From assembly GCA_023251775.1 (NCBI GenBank), contig JAHEYC010000021.1, positions 1-43,940 on the forward strand: a stretch of 43,940 nucleotides of DNA, given 5' to 3'. The DNA is from Sphingobacteriaceae bacterium (GTDB lineage: Bacteria > Bacteroidota > Bacteroidia > B-17B0 > Aurantibacillaceae). Positions 7,486 through 16,416 of this stretch are shown piece by piece. The position numbers and the translations under genes are program-made. Within the stretch, counting starts at the first letter, position 1, and every line of letters starts with the position of its first letter. The notes beneath the pieces were generated by a model that saw only the letters and a list, made by a program, of their open reading frames with translations, ran no database searches and was not told where the DNA came from.

Positions 7486-8579
7486 TTTGTCCATTTATAA
7501 TTTAGTTCTTTTGCTTTTGTAACGTAATCTCTTAGGTCGGCTTCGGTATTCAAAACTTTACCTTCATAATAATTCTTATACCAAAGTATGGTATATTCAA
7601 TTGCTTTTTCTGTATTCCAAACCGGATACCAATGTAGTTTTGAATTCGATTTGGTACAATCCAATCTTAATAATTTTGCTTCGTGTGGTTGATCTTTTTG
7701 CGGTGGCGTTTCAAATAAAATATGTGTCCATAAATGAACTGCGCGATCCAATACTTCTTGTACCGAAAGTGTCTCATTATTAGCCGGACCAAAATTCCAA
7801 CCATCCGAAACAGAAACATCGCCTTGTAAAATCTTTTGTCCTAATACCAAATATCCCGAAACCGGTTCCAATACATGTTGCCAAGGACGAGTTGCTTTTG
7901 GATTTCGTATTTCGGTTGTTTCTCCTTTTGCTGCGGCTTTTACTAGGTCGGGGATCAAACGATCAACGCTCCAATCGCCACCGCCAATAACATTTCCGGC
8001 ACGACCGCTTGCTAAAATGAAATTGTGTTTTTTTCCGAAGTCGTTTGATGAGAAGAACGAACGGCGATAAGAACTCGTTAATACTTCGGCGCAACCTTTG
8101 GAAGCGCTGTATGGATCGTAACCACCCATGCGATCAGTTTCGTTGTACGGACGATCATCTTCAAAATTTTCGTAGCATTTGTCGCTCGTAACAATGACGC
8201 AACCTTTTACATGAGCATTTTCTTTACAAGCTTCAATAACATTAGCTGTACCAATGACATTTGTTTGAAAAGTTTCGATAGCATGTTTGTACGAATAACG
8301 AACCAACGATTGCGCTGCTAAATGAAATACAATATCAACTTTGAATTTTGAAATTGTTTTTATTAGAAGTTCAAGATCATTCACATCTCCCATGATGTGT
8401 TCGTATGTTGCATGTAATAATTTAAAATGATTTGGTTCGCTGGGAATATCTTTTGAATAACCAACAACCTTTGCGCCCATTTTTGTGAGCCAATACGCCA
8501 TCCAAGAGCCTTTAAAACCGGTATTACCGGTAAGCAGAACAGTTTTGTTATTGTATATCCCTCCAAAAAGGTTTACCAT
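7482..8579 (-). CDS. rfbG: CDP-glucose 4,6-dehydratase
   Basis: Converts CDP-glucose to CDP-4-keto-6-deoxyglucose with tightly bound NAD. The 365-residue SDR shows TGNTGFKG at 17-24, the TSDK motif at 131-134, Y157/K161 (YSASK), and RPWQHVLEPVSGYL, a hallmark of this enzyme. I chose the ATG at 8579 because it overlaps the rfbF stop by seven bases and yields the normal N terminus (MVNLFGGIYNNKTVL). A start at 8609 would add ten residues running inside rfbF. It is the second gene of the operon. Confidence 0.95.
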   Translation of the reverse strand: MVNLFGGIYNNKTVLLTGNTGFKGSWMAYWLTKMGAKVVGYSKDIPSEPNHFKLLHATYEHIMGDVNDLELLIKTISKFKVDIVFHLAAQSLVRYSYKHAIETFQTNVIGTANVIEACKENAHVKGCVIVTSDKCYENFEDDRPYNETDRMGGYDPYSASKGCAEVLTSSYRRSFFSSNDFGKKHNFILASGRAGNVIGGGDWSVDRLIPDLVKAAAKGETTEIRNPKATRPWQHVLEPVSGYLVLGQKILQGDVSVSDGWNFGPANNETLSVQEVLDRAVHLWTHILFETPPQKDQPHEAKLLRLDCTKSNSKLHWYPVWNTEKAIEYTILWYKNYYEGKVLNTEADLRDYVTKAKELNYKWTK

Positions 8580-9349
8580 ATTTTCCACGGAGCCTTTTGG
8601 CTTTCCCACAATTCTTCGAGTTCAATTTTATCGCGCATGGCATCCATACATTTCCAAAAACCTTTATGACGGTATGCATTCAATTGTTTATCGTTGGCAA
8701 TATCTATCAAAGGTTTCTTTTCCCATTGTATATTATCTTGATCTCCTTCTAAGTATTTAAAGATCCCAGGCTCTAAAACAAAAAATCCACCATTGATCCA
8801 TACGCCATCACCTTCGGGTTTTTCTTGGAATTTACTTACCAAACCTTTTTCATTTGTTTCAATATTTCCAAATCGTCCGGGTAATTGAATAGAAGTAAGC
8901 GTAGCTAATTTACCATTTGCTTTATGAAATTTTACCAAAGCATTAATATCAACATCGGCAACACCATCACCATACGTAAGCATGAATGTTTCATCCTTCA
9001 CATGTTTTTGAATGCGTTTGATACGTCCTGCCGTATTTGTATCCTGACCTGTATCAACCAACGTAACTTTAAATGATTCCGAATTAGTGAAATGCACATC
9101 CACCACATTTTTTTCAAGTTCAACAGTGATATCGGAATTGTACAAAAAGTAATTGATGAAATATTCTTTTATCAAATGTCCTTTATACCCCAAACAAACC
9201 ACAAATTCGTTGAAGCCGTGTTTGGCATAAATTTTCATGATATGCCAAATGATAGGTTTCCCGCCGATCTCTATCATTGGTTTTGGTTTTATGGTGGTTT
9301 CTTCAGATATCCTGGTGCCTAATCCGCCGGCTAATATGACTACTTTCAT
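8573..9349 (-). CDS. rfbF: Glucose-1-phosphate cytidylyltransferase
   Basis: Forms CDP-glucose from CTP and glucose-1-phosphate, the committed step of CDP-deoxysugar synthesis. The 258-residue protein has the nucleotidyltransferase signature AGGLGTR at 7-13 with KPKPM at 21-25, the metal-binding YGDGVADVD at 126-134, and the family-typical PEGDGVWINGGFFV and KGFWKCMDAMRD. It is the first gene of the leftward operon that runs to 2207, with a consensus promoter just upstream. No RfbH-type 3-dehydrase is present, so the pathway should keep the 3-hydroxyl rather than make a 3,6-dideoxyhexose. Confidence 0.97.
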   Translation of the reverse strand: MKVVILAGGLGTRISEETTIKPKPMIEIGGKPIIWHIMKIYAKHGFNEFVVCLGYKGHLIKEYFINYFLYNSDITVELEKNVVDVHFTNSESFKVTLVDTGQDTNTAGRIKRIQKHVKDETFMLTYGDGVADVDINALVKFHKANGKLATLTSIQLPGRFGNIETNEKGLVSKFQEKPEGDGVWINGGFFVLEPGIFKYLEGDQDNIQWEKKPLIDIANDKQLNAYRHKGFWKCMDAMRDKIELEELWESQKAPWKIW

Positions 9350-9367
9350 GAAAGGTTTTTAGTGTGT

Positions 9368-9395
9368 CAAATATAGAATTTATTTGGGGAATCAA
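9368..9395 (-). promoter_or_regulatory. Promoter of the rfbF sugar operon
   Basis: Read on the minus strand, TTG (9395-9393) is followed after 17 bases by TATATTTG (9375-9368), an exact fit to the Bacteroidota TTG / TAnnTTTG promoter. Transcription would begin near 9360, about ten bases before rfbF. Confidence 0.65.
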
Positions 9396-9529
9396 AAACT
9401 CTTTTAAGCCCTTGTACACTAATTAATACGGCTATTTCACGAAGTGGCGATTTAGCATATTTTAATTTTTTTTATTGTTCAATTTTTTAGTACTTTTAAA
9501 AGCTATCCTAGTATTAATGACCTTGGTAA

Positions 9530-10456
9530 ATGAGTAAAAAGATCACTATAATTGTTCCTATCTACAATTCCTCTGCTTTTATGAGCAATTTAGTGGAGGC
9601 TATTGACGCTGAGCGTAAAAATTCCAATTGGGATCTTGAATTAGTATTGGTAGATGACGGAAGTAAGGATAAGAGTTTTGACAAGATCGTTGAATTGAGC
9701 AAAACGTATTCTTATATAAAAGGGATAAAATTATCGCGGAATTTTGGTCACCAAATAGCCGTAAAAACAGGACTTTCGCATTGTACCGGCGATTACGTGG
9801 CCGTAATTGATGATGATCTTCAAGATCCTCCGTCGTTACTCCCGGGATTTTTTAAATATTTGGATGATGGCTATGATGTGGCTTATGGCGTTCGAAAAAA
9901 TCGCAAAGAGAACATCTTCAAAAAATTAAGTTATAATAGCTTCTATCGTATTCTTAAAAGATTAAGTGATACGGATATTCCTTTGGACAGTGGCGATTTT
10001 TGTGTGATGAAAAAGCAAGTTGTAGATAACATGCTTAAGTTGCAGGAAAAAAATCCATTCTTAAGAGGTATTCGCGCTTGGGTTGGATTTAAACAAATAG
10101 GCGTAGAGTATGAGCGCGCCGCAAGATTTGATGGGCAATCGGGTTATACATTCAAAAAATTGATGAGGATCGCTATGGATGGCATCTTTTCGTTTTCTTC
10201 TGTTCCAATTCGCATCATTACATGGTTAGGATTTTTGGGTTTGCTTTTTGCGGTGGTGTATTCGGCCCTTGTAATTTATGAATCCATTGTAAATAGCATC
10301 GATGTAAAAGGTTTTGCGAGTTTGGCTATCATTATTTTATTTTTTGGATCATTAACCCTTATTTGTTTGGGAATTATTGGCGAATATATTGTTCGTATAT
10401 ACGACGAAGTGCGCAACAGGCCTTATACTGTTATCGAAAAAACCATTAACCTATGA
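9530..10456 (+). CDS. Polyprenyl-phosphate glycosyltransferase (GtrB/DPM1-like GT2)
   Basis: A 308-residue GT2 protein. Visible are VDDGSKD at 41-47, IDDDLQDPP at 93-101 (the metal- and substrate-binding motif typical of dolichol/undecaprenyl-phosphate glycosyltransferases), and two C-terminal transmembrane segments at about 229-255 and 268-290. Such enzymes load a sugar onto undecaprenyl phosphate on the inner face of the membrane, for use by a periplasmic GT-C transferase; that role is filled by the gene at 11397. It overlaps the next gene by four bases (ATGA). The sugar is unknown. Confidence 0.92.
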   Translation: MSKKITIIVPIYNSSAFMSNLVEAIDAERKNSNWDLELVLVDDGSKDKSFDKIVELSKTYSYIKGIKLSRNFGHQIAVKTGLSHCTGDYVAVIDDDLQDPPSLLPGFFKYLDDGYDVAYGVRKNRKENIFKKLSYNSFYRILKRLSDTDIPLDSGDFCVMKKQVVDNMLKLQEKNPFLRGIRAWVGFKQIGVEYERAARFDGQSGYTFKKLMRIAMDGIFSFSSVPIRIITWLGFLGLLFAVVYSALVIYESIVNSIDVKGFASLAIIILFFGSLTLICLGIIGEYIVRIYDEVRNRPYTVIEKTINL

Positions 10457-11394
10457 GTTATACGCACGTTGCCATATTAGGTGCTAATGGTTTTATTGGA
10501 AAGCATCTCACCAAAGTGTTGATGCAAAATTCGGTTTTAAAGATCAGCTTATTTGGAAGAAGCGCAACGAATGAGTTCAAAGATAAATTACCCTATCATC
10601 AGTTGGATCTAAATAATTCTTCGCAATTAGAAAAATATTTTAAGGAAACAGAAATTGTTTATTACCTCGCTTCCGATTCTATTCCTTCGTCGAGTTGGGA
10701 TGATCCAAAATTTGATGTAGAAAAGAATTTATTGCCATTCATTCATTTTTTGAATAACGGTGCGAAGCATAAATTAAGAAAAGTGGTATTTGTTTCAAGC
10801 GCGGGTACAATATACGGACCATCCAAAGAAAAATTAACTGAAGATTCGGATAAAAAACCATTTTCGCCTTATGGCATTACTAAATTGGCCATGGAAAATT
10901 ATTTGAATTATTTTGAAGTTCGTCACGGCATTAAACACGATATTTTTAGAGTAAGCAACGTATATGGCGATGGACAAGATACCTCGAAAGGCTTAGGCAT
11001 CATCAATACATTTTTAGAAAAAATAATTACCGATCACAGCATCACCATTTATGGTAACGGCGAGAACATCCGAAATTATATTTGCGTGAATGATGTGGCT
11101 AAATTATTGAGTTTGTCAATTGCTTCGGGAAATGATTCGAATATTTTTAACTTAGCTTCCAATGATAATATCAGCATCAATCAACTGGTAGCCATCATAA
11201 AAAAAATTGTGAAAGAGGATTTTAAAGTGAATTATAAAGAGACAAGGCAGAGTGATAATCCTGCCATAAGTTTAGATAATTCAAAATTGAAAGCAAGTTA
11301 TAAGGATTTTAAATTTGTGGAGTTAGCTTTAGGAATAGAGCAAACTTACAAGCATATTAAAGAAAAGTTAGGAGTAAAAAATAATCAGAACTAA
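10453..11394 (+). CDS. NAD-dependent epimerase/dehydratase (extended SDR)
   Basis: A 313-residue SDR with GANGFIG at 10-16, serines at 115-116 (VSSAGTIYG) and Y140/K144 (YGITK). The overall pattern (VVFVSSAGTIYGPSKE, FRVSNVYGDGQD, IYGNGENIRNYICVNDVA) is that of UDP-sugar 4-epimerases and related enzymes. It is translationally coupled to the GtrB-like gene before it and ends two bases before the GT-C gene. It probably provides the sugar nucleotide that the GtrB-like enzyme uses. The exact reaction cannot be assigned from sequence alone. Confidence 0.88.
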   Translation: MSYTHVAILGANGFIGKHLTKVLMQNSVLKISLFGRSATNEFKDKLPYHQLDLNNSSQLEKYFKETEIVYYLASDSIPSSSWDDPKFDVEKNLLPFIHFLNNGAKHKLRKVVFVSSAGTIYGPSKEKLTEDSDKKPFSPYGITKLAMENYLNYFEVRHGIKHDIFRVSNVYGDGQDTSKGLGIINTFLEKIITDHSITIYGNGENIRNYICVNDVAKLLSLSIASGNDSNIFNLASNDNISINQLVAIIKKIVKEDFKVNYKETRQSDNPAISLDNSKLKASYKDFKFVELALGIEQTYKHIKEKLGVKNNQN

Positions 11395-11396
11395 TT

Positions 11397-13184
11397 ATGG
11401 CAAAAACAAAAGTAGCCGAAAAACCTGGCCGTCAAACAGGTGCTAAAGTAATAGCTGTACCTGCACTAAAGGATAGTAAGGAATTTAAAATTGGGAGTAG
11501 AAGCATTGTGGTTTCGAACGAAGATCTTATTTGTACAGGACTTTTATTGCTATTGATGTACATCATTTATTCTATCCGTTCTAATTTTTTACTCATCCCA
11601 TTTGAACGTGATGAAGGTATTTACAGTTATTTCGGAAATTTGATATTGGATGGAAAAACGCCTTACAAAGATTTTTATGAGGTTAAGTTCCCTGGTTTAT
11701 TTTATTTTTTCGCAACCATTGTTGCTATTTTTGGTGATACAGTAAAAGGAATGCATACTGGTTTTATGTATGTGAATATGTTAACCGCTTTATTTGTTTA
11801 TCTGGCTTCACGAAAATTATTTTCGCCCATTGCCGGAATTGTTTCTGCAACAACTTTTGCATTTGTTTCGTTAACACCAACCTTAAGTGGATTCACAGTT
11901 CAGGCCGAACATGGCGTAGCATTTTTTATTAGTATAGGAGTTTATTGTTATTCAGTGGCGCGCGCAAATAATAAATGGTACTCTTATTTAGTAATGGGTG
12001 CAGCTATGGGTATGGCATTCATGACAAAGACCAGCGGGATCTTTTTAGCATTTTGGGGAGCGCTCATTATTCTTACCGATTGGTTCTTTACAAAGCCTCG
12101 TACGTTCAAAGCACTATTAATAAACATGTTCTCGTATGGAGGCGGAGGTATATTGATCGTTGCGAGTTTCTTTTTATTAATGGCGTCGAAGGGCGTTTTT
12201 AGTGATATGATATTTTGGACATACGAACATCCAAAGAGCTATATTAATAGTATGCCTTTTGAAGAAGGGGTAAAATATTTTAAGTACACGCGCGATGCTA
12301 TTATTCAAAATCATAAATTATTTTGGTTTCACAGCGTAGCGGCTATTGGATTGTGTTTATTAAAACCTGCCAATATCAAACTTAAGATATTTGGAATTAC
12401 GTTATTTGGACTTTCTTTTATGACCATTGTTCCGGGTTATTATTTTTACGGACACTATTGGATCCAAACAGTTCCCGGACTTTCTATTGTGGCAGGCTTA
12501 ACGGTTTATTCGGTATTAGGAATTTTGAGAACGTATTTCAAATTAGTTCAACCCCGTTATGGCTATATTTACTTGGGTATATTTGCCGTACTCACGTTCA
12601 ATCATGCTTCAAATATGAAAGGATATTATTTTCATCCAAACTACGAACGCATTTTAAGAGCTACCTATGGCAATAATCCTTTTCCTGAATCTATGGAAAT
12701 TGCCAATTATATTAATGCGAACTCTAAGCCTGAAGATAATATTGTATTGTTAGGATCAGAGCCACAGATCTATTTTTACACTAAAAAAAGATGTCCTTCG
12801 CGACATGCATATTTTACGGCCTTAGTAAATAATATTCCTGCCCATCATCAATGGCAAAGAGAATTTGCAAAAGATGTAGAGAAAGCAAAACCAAAATTTG
12901 TGATCTTCTTTAATCATCCGCTCTCGTTATTGGTTCAGCCTAATACAGATAAATACGTTTTTGAATGGGCTAATAAATTCATCAGCGAGAATTACCATAT
13001 TGTTGGATTGGTAGATATGATCGAAGGTCAGCAAAGTGTGTATGTGTACAACGAAAAAATGAATACCTACAAACCTGTTTCGCAAAACCTGATCTATATT
13101 TACGAACGGAATGCTGGGCCTAGTGCTATTAATACTGCTGCAACTAATACGACGACAACTACTACAACTACTCCGAAACCTTAA
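11397..13184 (+). CDS. GT-C fold membrane glycosyltransferase (PMT/ArnT-like)
   Basis: A 595-residue polytopic membrane protein. After a 40-residue basic cytoplasmic tail comes the first membrane segment (about 45-60), then the periplasmic loop with FERDEGIYSYFG at 69-80, whose acidic residues are the expected catalytic site of GT39/ArnT-type transferases. Roughly ten further hydrophobic segments and a soluble C-terminal domain follow. It should take a sugar from undecaprenyl phosphate and place it on a periplasmic acceptor (glycan, lipid or protein). The tail is rich in Thr and Asn. The last 17 bases overlap the convergent gene at 13168. Confidence 0.87.
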   Translation: MAKTKVAEKPGRQTGAKVIAVPALKDSKEFKIGSRSIVVSNEDLICTGLLLLLMYIIYSIRSNFLLIPFERDEGIYSYFGNLILDGKTPYKDFYEVKFPGLFYFFATIVAIFGDTVKGMHTGFMYVNMLTALFVYLASRKLFSPIAGIVSATTFAFVSLTPTLSGFTVQAEHGVAFFISIGVYCYSVARANNKWYSYLVMGAAMGMAFMTKTSGIFLAFWGALIILTDWFFTKPRTFKALLINMFSYGGGGILIVASFFLLMASKGVFSDMIFWTYEHPKSYINSMPFEEGVKYFKYTRDAIIQNHKLFWFHSVAAIGLCLLKPANIKLKIFGITLFGLSFMTIVPGYYFYGHYWIQTVPGLSIVAGLTVYSVLGILRTYFKLVQPRYGYIYLGIFAVLTFNHASNMKGYYFHPNYERILRATYGNNPFPESMEIANYINANSKPEDNIVLLGSEPQIYFYTKKRCPSRHAYFTALVNNIPAHHQWQREFAKDVEKAKPKFVIFFNHPLSLLVQPNTDKYVFEWANKFISENYHIVGLVDMIEGQQSVYVYNEKMNTYKPVSQNLIYIYERNAGPSAINTAATNTTTTTTTTPKP

Positions 13185-13503
13185 TGGTGATCTCTTTTAT
13201 TGAATTCACGTCATCGTATTTACGCGATGTAAAATTTAAGATGGTGATGCCCGGTTTTAAGGCTGTAAAATAAAAATAAACACCATTGGTATTTCCTTCC
13301 CAAACTGTGTTCATGTGGTCAACAATGGTTTTGTCGTATTCCTCATTTAATTGCCAGGTGTATCCGGTTCGGTGATCTTCGGGTAAATTCACACGAAATT
13401 TTTTGTAGAGTTTTACTTTGCACGGTTGCGGATCGTTGATCTTAATGGTTTGATAAGAGCACGATGCAAGAAATACTGTAGCTATTAAAAGTAATTTGTA
13501 CAT
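13168..13503 (-). CDS. Lipoprotein with chagasin/inhibitor I42-like domain
   Basis: A 111-residue protein. The signal peptide ends in a lipobox (LASC, lipidated Cys15), so it should be membrane-anchored. The remainder looks like the chagasin fold: RTGYTW at 45-50 corresponds to the NPTTGYxW loop that inserts into the active site of papain-type proteases, and the strand pattern FYFTALKPGITILNFTSRK fits the later family region. The first Asn-Pro of the motif is not kept. The start shares one base with the VWA gene's stop (TGATG), and the 3' end overlaps the convergent GT-C gene. Protease inhibition is inferred from fold only. Confidence 0.65.
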   Translation of the reverse strand: MYKLLLIATVFLASCSYQTIKINDPQPCKVKLYKKFRVNLPEDHRTGYTWQLNEEYDKTIVDHMNTVWEGNTNGVYFYFTALKPGITILNFTSRKYDDVNSIKEITIKVSE

Positions 13504-15563
13504 CAGATCAATCCGTGATATTTACGTAAGAACCATTCTAAAGATAACAGAACAAGAAGCAGTGCGAAGATCCATTTAAGATCGATGAGCTCTGTTGTTT
13601 CGTTTTGCGAATACGTAATTGGTTTTATAGATTCATTAGTTAAGATGGATGCTTCTAGTGCTTTAAGATCACTTAACGTGTACATTTTTCCATTGGTTCC
13701 TGCGCTTAATTTTTGAAGTAAACCATGATCGGCCACTGTATTTATTTTTTCGGAGATCACAGGCTTTACAATTAGAATTCCTTTTTTTACGGTTATAGTT
13801 GCATCCGTTTTAGTTTTTGCTTCGTACGAATATTCTCCGGGAGCTAATAAACCTAAAGCTAATTTATACGAATTTCCTTGTTTGCTAAATGTATAATTAA
13901 AAGCATCTCCTTTTTCATTCTTTATTACCATAGTCACATCCGGTTGCGTGATGAGTTCATAGCTTTTATTATAAACTTCGGCAGTGAATTCAATAGGTTC
14001 ATTTTCGCTGATGATCTTTTGCGTGTAGATCCTAAAAAAACTTTTATCGCTTTTTACCGAGAGGTATTGAATAGATTTGCTTATTAATTCATTAAAGGCA
14101 GTGAAATTATTGCTCTCCTCATAATTTCTGAGTTTCCATCGCCATAAACCATCTCCAATAAATACTCCGCTTTTCAAACCGTTTATTTCTGTAAAGAATA
14201 AAAGGGGTTCCGCCATGGTAACCGATCCTATTTTTTGATTTAAAAGAATTTGCGCGCCATTTGAAACGCTGTATTTTGCAAAGTAAGTTTTTACGGCAGG
14301 AAAATTATTGATCGAATTTCGTAATTCTTCCGAAATGGTAAATAATCCAAATCCATTATTGATGGCGGGCTCGGAATCATTTAGTTTATCAATAAAAGAA
14401 GTTATTTTTATTTCATTCAATCCTGAATTTGGTCCGGGATTAATAATGAGGTAGGGGATACGATTTGTAACGCACTCGTCAACAATATTACGATTACCCG
14501 CCACATAATTATGAATGATCACCAAACTGAAAGGTTTTACCACTCGATTGAATTTATCGGTAAAATCTTTTATCAATTCGTAGTTCTTCATGCTTTCGAT
14601 ACTTTCACTTATGGCCGATACATCCGGATGTGGAGAATTAGATACCAAAAGAATTTTATCGCGGTTATCAATTACATCCACAATAAAACTCTGTGTATTA
14701 TTAATTAAATTAGTTTCACCTTTAACTTGCGATACATTTACTATATAACGTTGAACTCCCGGCGCATCAGCATCTAAAATAAAATTAACGGTAGAGATAA
14801 AATTTTGCGAATTGATCTTTAGTTCTTGTTCGCCTTTTTTAATGTTATTCTTAAAGATAGTTACAACACATTCTTCGCCATTTAATTTAACGGCATTAAT
14901 GGTGATCTCGGCCAAAAATTGATTTCCCAAATACGCTACTTGGTTATGATTTATCTTTTGAATAAGCGCATCCTTTTTTTCTACAGTATCTCCTAAGGCA
15001 ATAGTGTAGATCGGAAATTTTATCTTTTCAAAATTATAGATAGGATTTGCGCCTTTATTAATAATTCCATCTGAAGCTATGATGAGGGCTCCAATGTTCT
15101 GTCCCGAAAAATTATTGGCAACATCTGCCAATAAATTCGACATATCAGTTTCTTTATCTTTAAAACTAATGCTATCGGATAAACGCGTTCTTTCGCCAAA
15201 GAGCAATTGCTTAATGGTAAAACGTTTTGCTAAACCATTATTTAATGCTTGAATATTTTCGTTCAATAATTTTGAGAGTGTTGCGCTGTCTTTTCCTGAA
15301 ACAACCGAAGTTGAATTATCTATTGCGACAAGAATGATGGGATTTTCGGTATGATTATTAATGTGTTTTAAAAAAAGATTGGTTAGTAAGATGCATATAA
15401 GAGTAATGCAGATAGCCCTTGTACCAAAAAGTATTCTTTGAATAAGAGGAGAGAGTTCGCCTGACTTTTTATCTTTATAATATAATAACAGTGAAAATAA
15501 TGCGCCAATTATAAAGCACAGTACAAAAAGATACCAGGGTGTGTCTGAAATTATCTTTACCAA
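13503..15563 (-). CDS. Membrane-anchored VWA-domain protein
   Basis: A 686-residue protein with two N-terminal membrane segments (about 10-28 and 45-65), a von Willebrand A domain whose metal site is DNSTS at 82-86 (consensus DxSxS), an extracytoplasmic beta-rich middle, and a C-terminal membrane segment (about 664-680). It resembles the Bacteroidota membrane proteins with an internal VWA domain that have no defined role. The only plausible start is TTG at 15563, 12 bases after an in-frame stop, so the N terminus is less certain than for the neighbours. It follows fabG by 30 bases and is coupled to the I42-like lipoprotein. Confidence 0.8.
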   Translation of the reverse strand: MVKIISDTPWYLFVLCFIIGALFSLLLYYKDKKSGELSPLIQRILFGTRAICITLICILLTNLFLKHINNHTENPIILVAIDNSTSVVSGKDSATLSKLLNENIQALNNGLAKRFTIKQLLFGERTRLSDSISFKDKETDMSNLLADVANNFSGQNIGALIIASDGIINKGANPIYNFEKIKFPIYTIALGDTVEKKDALIQKINHNQVAYLGNQFLAEITINAVKLNGEECVVTIFKNNIKKGEQELKINSQNFISTVNFILDADAPGVQRYIVNVSQVKGETNLINNTQSFIVDVIDNRDKILLVSNSPHPDVSAISESIESMKNYELIKDFTDKFNRVVKPFSLVIIHNYVAGNRNIVDECVTNRIPYLIINPGPNSGLNEIKITSFIDKLNDSEPAINNGFGLFTISEELRNSINNFPAVKTYFAKYSVSNGAQILLNQKIGSVTMAEPLLFFTEINGLKSGVFIGDGLWRWKLRNYEESNNFTAFNELISKSIQYLSVKSDKSFFRIYTQKIISENEPIEFTAEVYNKSYELITQPDVTMVIKNEKGDAFNYTFSKQGNSYKLALGLLAPGEYSYEAKTKTDATITVKKGILIVKPVISEKINTVADHGLLQKLSAGTNGKMYTLSDLKALEASILTNESIKPITYSQNETTELIDLKWIFALLLVLLSLEWFLRKYHGLI

Positions 15564-15593
15564 ACGAAGGAATATTTAAAAGTTAAAAAGATG

Positions 15594-16340
15594 TTAGGTT
15601 AACATTCCTCCGCACACATTAATGCATTGGCCTGTAACATATGCGCTCATATCACTAGCTAAAAATAAAGTAACGTTAGCAACATCCTCCGAAGTACCTC
15701 CTCTTTTTAAAGGAATACCATCGCGCCATGATTGAACAACTTTTTCATCTAACGCTGCTGTCATTTCTGTTTCAATAAATCCGGGAGCAATAGCATTACA
15801 GCGAATATTACGTGATCCTAATTCAATAGCAACCGATTTTGTAAAACCAATAATGCCGGCTTTTGATGCGGCATAATTACTTTGTCCGGCATTTCCTTTT
15901 ACCCCAACCACCGAACTCATATTAATAATAGAACCTTTACGTGCTTTTAGCATTGGCTTTTGCACGGCCTTAGTTAAATTAAATACCGATTTTAAATTCG
16001 CGTTGATCACTTCATCCCATTGTTGTTCGCTCATACGCATTAATAAGGTATCGCGGGTAATACCTGCGTTGTTCACTAACACATCTATAGTTCCAAACTC
16101 GGCAACAACAGCGTTCACAAGATCGTCGGCCGCTTTAAAATTTCCGGCATCACTTTTATAGCCTTTGGCTTTTATTCCAAAAGCTTGTAATTCTTTTTCC
16201 AGAGCAAGTGCTTTTTCTTCTGAACTAACATACGTAAAAGCTACGTTTGCTCCATTTTGCGCAAAGCTTAATGCAATGCCTTTTCCAATTCCGCGTGTGG
16301 CGCCGGTTATCAGGGCCACTTTATTTTGTAATAATTGCAT
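15594..16340 (-). CDS. fabG: 3-oxoacyl-[acyl-carrier-protein] reductase FabG
   Basis: Reduces 3-oxoacyl-ACP with NADPH in fatty acid elongation. The 248-residue classical SDR shows TGATRGIG at 12-19, NNAG at 90-93, the catalytic Ser in NMSSVVG near 143, and Y156/K160 (YAASK). PGFIETEMT and CGGM near the end are typical of FabG. The frame is open further upstream to 16406, but a consensus promoter lies inside that extension and the family N terminus is MQLLQNKVALITG, so the ATG at 16340 is the real start. It heads the fabG - VWA - I42-like operon. Confidence 0.95.
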   Translation of the reverse strand: MQLLQNKVALITGATRGIGKGIALSFAQNGANVAFTYVSSEEKALALEKELQAFGIKAKGYKSDAGNFKAADDLVNAVVAEFGTIDVLVNNAGITRDTLLMRMSEQQWDEVINANLKSVFNLTKAVQKPMLKARKGSIINMSSVVGVKGNAGQSNYAASKAGIIGFTKSVAIELGSRNIRCNAIAPGFIETEMTAALDEKVVQSWRDGIPLKRGGTSEDVANVTLFLASDMSAYVTGQCINVCGGMLT

Positions 16341-16358
16341 AATGAATGTGTTAAAAAG

Positions 16359-16385
16359 CAAAAGTAAGTATAATATTTGTCTCAA
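16359..16385 (-). promoter_or_regulatory. Promoter of fabG
   Basis: On the minus strand, TTG (16385-16383), a 16-base gap and TACTTTTG (16366-16359) match the TTG / TAnnTTTG consensus. Transcription would start near 16352, about a dozen bases before the fabG ATG. Confidence 0.65.
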
Positions 16386-16416
16386 AAAGGTTTCAAATTT
16401 TAACATATATTAGTTT

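Noticed and set aside
8580-8609. Ten extra N-terminal residues of RfbG
   Set aside because: They lie within rfbF and do not resemble the family; the ATG at 8579 gives a short coupled overlap.
16341-16406. N-terminal extension of FabG by 22 residues
   Set aside because: The extension overlaps a consensus promoter (TACTTTTG at 16366-16359) and is absent from the family, so the ATG at 16340 is used.
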